From Betaproteobacteria bacterium CG2_30_68_42 (GTDB lineage Bacteria; Pseudomonadota; Gammaproteobacteria; Burkholderiales; Rhodocyclaceae), in assembly GCA_001872285.1 (NCBI GenBank), contig MNXU01000030.1:1-63360 (forward strand): a stretch of DNA of 63,360 nt, in the 5' to 3' direction. Position numbers and translations under genes: made by a program. Of the stretch, positions 59,971 to 63,360 are shown piece after piece; within the stretch, counting starts at the first letter, position 1; each line of letters begins with the position of its first letter. The notes beneath the pieces are model-generated. The model did not search any database. It was not told the DNA's origin and was given only the letters and a program-made list of their open reading frames with translations.

Positions 59971-61356
59971 ATGCCTTCCCCCATGCAGGTCGTCGTCCTC
60001 GCCGCCGGTCAGGGCAAGCGCATGCATTCGCGCCTGCCCAAGGTGCTCCAGCCGCTGGCGGGCGCGCCGCTGCTCGCTCACGTGCTCGATGCCGCCCGCT
60101 CGCTGTCGCCTGCGCGCATCGCGATCGTCCATGGCCACGGTGGCGAGCGGGTGCCGCAGGCCTTCGCGGACGCCCCCGGGCTCGCATGGGTGCGACAGGA
60201 ACCGCAACTGGGCACCGGGGACGCCGTGCGCCAGGCGCTCCCTCTGCTCGATGGTGCGGGCATGGTTCTCGTCCTGTATGGCGACGTTCCCCTCATCGGT
60301 GCGGCGACCCTCGCGCGGCTCGCGCGCGCGTGCTCGGGCGCTCGGCTCGTCCTGCTCACCGTGGAACTCGCCGACCCGACCGGCTACGGGCGCATCGTCC
60401 GCGACGGCGCCGGGCGCGTGCTGCGCATCGTCGAGGACAAGGACGCCAGCGCCGCGGAGCGCGCGATCCGCGAGATCAACACCGGCATCCTGTGCGCGCC
60501 GGTCGCATCGCTCGGGAACTGGCTCGAGCGGATCGGATGCGACAACGCCCAGGGCGAGTACTACCTCACCGACGTCGTGGGGATCGCCGCCGCGCAGGGC
60601 GTCGCGATCGACACCGTGCATCCCGCGGCCCCGTGGGAGACGCTCGGGGTGAACAGCAAGACGCAGCTTGCGCAGCTCGAACGCATCCTCCAGGGCGAGC
60701 GGGCGCGTGCGCTGATGGAGCAAGGCGTGACCCTGATCGACCCGGCGCGCATCGACGTGCGCGGGGAGCTCGTGTGCGGGCGCGACGTCGAGATCGACGC
60801 CGGCTGCATCTTCGAGGGCCGCGTGGAGCTCGCCGACGGCGTGCGCGTGGGCGCGAACTGCGTGCTCCGCAACTCGACAGTCGGCGAAGGCGCGCGCATC
60901 CAGCCCTTCTGCCACATCGAGGACGCAGTGATCGGCCCGTCCTGCCAGATCGGTCCCTACGCGCGGCTGCGGCCGGGCGCGCGGCTGGCGGAAGAGGTTC
61001 ACGTCGGCAACTTCGTCGAGATCAAGAACAGCAGCATCGCCGCCCATTCCAAGGCCAACCACCTGTCCTACGTCGGAGACGCCACCGTCGGAAGCAACGT
61101 GAACATCGGCGCCGGCACCATCACCTGCAATTACGACGGCGCCCGCAAGCATCGCACCGTCATCGAGGACGACGCCTTCATCGGCTCCGACACCCAGCTC
61201 GTCGCGCCGGTCACCGTCGGTCGCGGCGCCACCCTGGGCGCCGGCACCACGCTGATCGAGGACGCGCCGCCCGACGCGCTCACTCTCTCGCGCGCCAGGC
61301 AGGTCACCATCCCCCGCTGGCGCCGCCCCACCAAGGCGAAAGCGTCCGGCAAGTAA
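59971..61356 (+). CDS. glmU: bifunctional GlcNAc-1-phosphate uridylyltransferase / glucosamine-1-phosphate acetyltransferase
   Basis: This 461-residue enzyme has the uridylyltransferase start [35 protein letters not shown], and EINTGIL. The C-terminal left-handed beta-helix is the acetyltransferase, with [25 protein letters not shown] with the catalytic His, and [10 protein letters not shown]. The product UDP-GlcNAc feeds peptidoglycan and LPS. I chose ATG 59971; ATGs at 59941 and 59983 are also in frame. Confidence 0.96.
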   Translation: MPSPMQVVVLAAGQGKRMHSRLPKVLQPLAGAPLLAHVLDAARSLSPARIAIVHGHGGERVPQAFADAPGLAWVRQEPQLGTGDAVRQALPLLDGAGMVLVLYGDVPLIGAATLARLARACSGARLVLLTVELADPTGYGRIVRDGAGRVLRIVEDKDASAAERAIREINTGILCAPVASLGNWLERIGCDNAQGEYYLTDVVGIAAAQGVAIDTVHPAAPWETLGVNSKTQLAQLERILQGERARALMEQGVTLIDPARIDVRGELVCGRDVEIDAGCIFEGRVELADGVRVGANCVLRNSTVGEGARIQPFCHIEDAVIGPSCQIGPYARLRPGARLAEEVHVGNFVEIKNSSIAAHSKANHLSYVGDATVGSNVNIGAGTITCNYDGARKHRTVIEDDAFIGSDTQLVAPVTVGRGATLGAGTTLIEDAPPDALTLSRARQVTIPRWRRPTKAKASGK

Positions 61357-61360
61357 CCCC

Positions 61361-61392
61361 GAACCTGAAACCTGAAACCTGGAACTCGAAAC
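61361..61392. repeat. dispersed intergenic repeat, glmU/glmS gap
   Basis: GAACCTGAAACCTGAAACCT then GGAACTCGAAAC fills nearly all of the 38-base gap. It is a single-arm form of the repeat seen in five other gaps. Confidence 0.65.
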
Positions 61393-61394
61393 AG

Positions 61395-63207
<1,813 letters not shown>

Positions 63208-63221
<14 letters not shown>

Positions 63222-63360
63222 GCGCTCGCGCCCGATCCTCGCGGAAGACCCAGAACCGGAGCAGGAGCGCGGCCGCGAGCGCACAGGCGGCGGAGAAGGC
63301 GTGTGCCAGCGATTCTAAACGGCAGAAGGCCGGAATCGCCTCGAATGCACTGCCAGGAGA
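63208..63360 (-). CDS. C-terminal end of a membrane protein gene, cut by the window edge
   Basis: On the minus strand the frame is open from the window edge to a TAA at 63208-63210, overlapping the glmS end by 14 bases. The 50 visible residues include one hydrophobic helix ([20 protein letters not shown]) followed by a charged [12 protein letters not shown] end. The last-helix-plus-FWVFR pattern is reminiscent of GtrA-like flippase accessory proteins, but this is too little for a family call. Confidence 0.4.

Noticed and set aside
61357-61394. glmS ribozyme upstream of glmS
   Set aside because: The gap is only 38 bases and is filled by repeat units; there is no room for the ribozyme core.

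Overview
The window is a high-GC, gene-dense piece of a Gram-negative chromosome. It most resembles a betaproteobacterium (Rhodocyclales/Nitrosomonadales/Burkholderiales-like). This rests on gene order and content recalled from such genomes: metK-ahcY-metF beside two lauroyl-type acyltransferases, dapF-DUF484-xerC, hslVU, lptM-lysA facing cyaY, mrcA divergent from pilMNOPQ-aroK-aroB-dgt, gltBD, and a RegB/RegA redox two-component system. No rRNA, tRNA, CRISPR array, transposase or prophage gene was seen. No stretch over 300 bases lacks a gene; the longest gaps (about 120-160 bases) are leaders and divergent promoters, described individually.

Region 1 (1-17.6 kb, + strand) is a surface-glycan locus of short, mostly overlapping genes. 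Its first half holds a truncated sugar 3,5-epimerase, a C-methyltransferase, a probably frameshifted small gene, a hexapeptide acetyltransferase, an NAD-dependent epimerase, a CmcI-like protein, two GT4 glycosyltransferases, an AsnB-type amidotransferase and an FkbM methyltransferase. Its second half (9.1-16.5 kb) is a compact cassette: a NeuB-like PEP-condensing synthase without a SAF domain, an SpsF-like cytidylyltransferase, a HAD phosphatase, a class IV aminotransferase, a TIM-barrel isomerase, two SDRs (one PtmA-like), a methyltransferase, a 44-codon coupled ORF and a protein with GT42-like motif order. I infer a route to, and transfer of, an unusual CMP-activated 2-keto-3-deoxy sugar acid. 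A GT9 glycosyltransferase closes the locus.

Region 2 (17.6-21.4 kb, - strand) is the methylation-cycle operon metK-ahcY-metF. A SAM-II-type pseudoknot leader precedes metK behind a good sigma-70 promoter. A textbook SAH riboswitch with a terminator hairpin precedes ahcY.

Region 3 (21.4-33.7 kb) holds lipid A acyltransferases, dapF, DUF484, xerC, an rlmI-type methyltransferase, a protein with duplicated TPR-like/STAS modules, hslVU, an AEC permease, regBA (-) and a PCu(A)C copper chaperone (+). A RegA-type palindrome lies between regB and the chaperone gene.

Region 4 (33.7-41.9 kb, mainly - strand) is lptM-lysA-RND adaptor-RND pump, with cyaY (+) and mrcA (-). Region 5 (42-57.1 kb, + strand) is pilMNOPQ-aroKB-dgt, a cation diffusion facilitator and gltBD; the gltBD leader carries a perfect intrinsic terminator. 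Region 6 (57.1-63.4 kb) is a MaoC-phosphate acyltransferase/acetate kinase pair (-), glmU and glmS (+), and the 3' end of a membrane-protein gene (-).

Six intergenic gaps carry related short repeats built on GAAACCTG/GGAACCTG or GAAACCCG units, several able to form hairpins.
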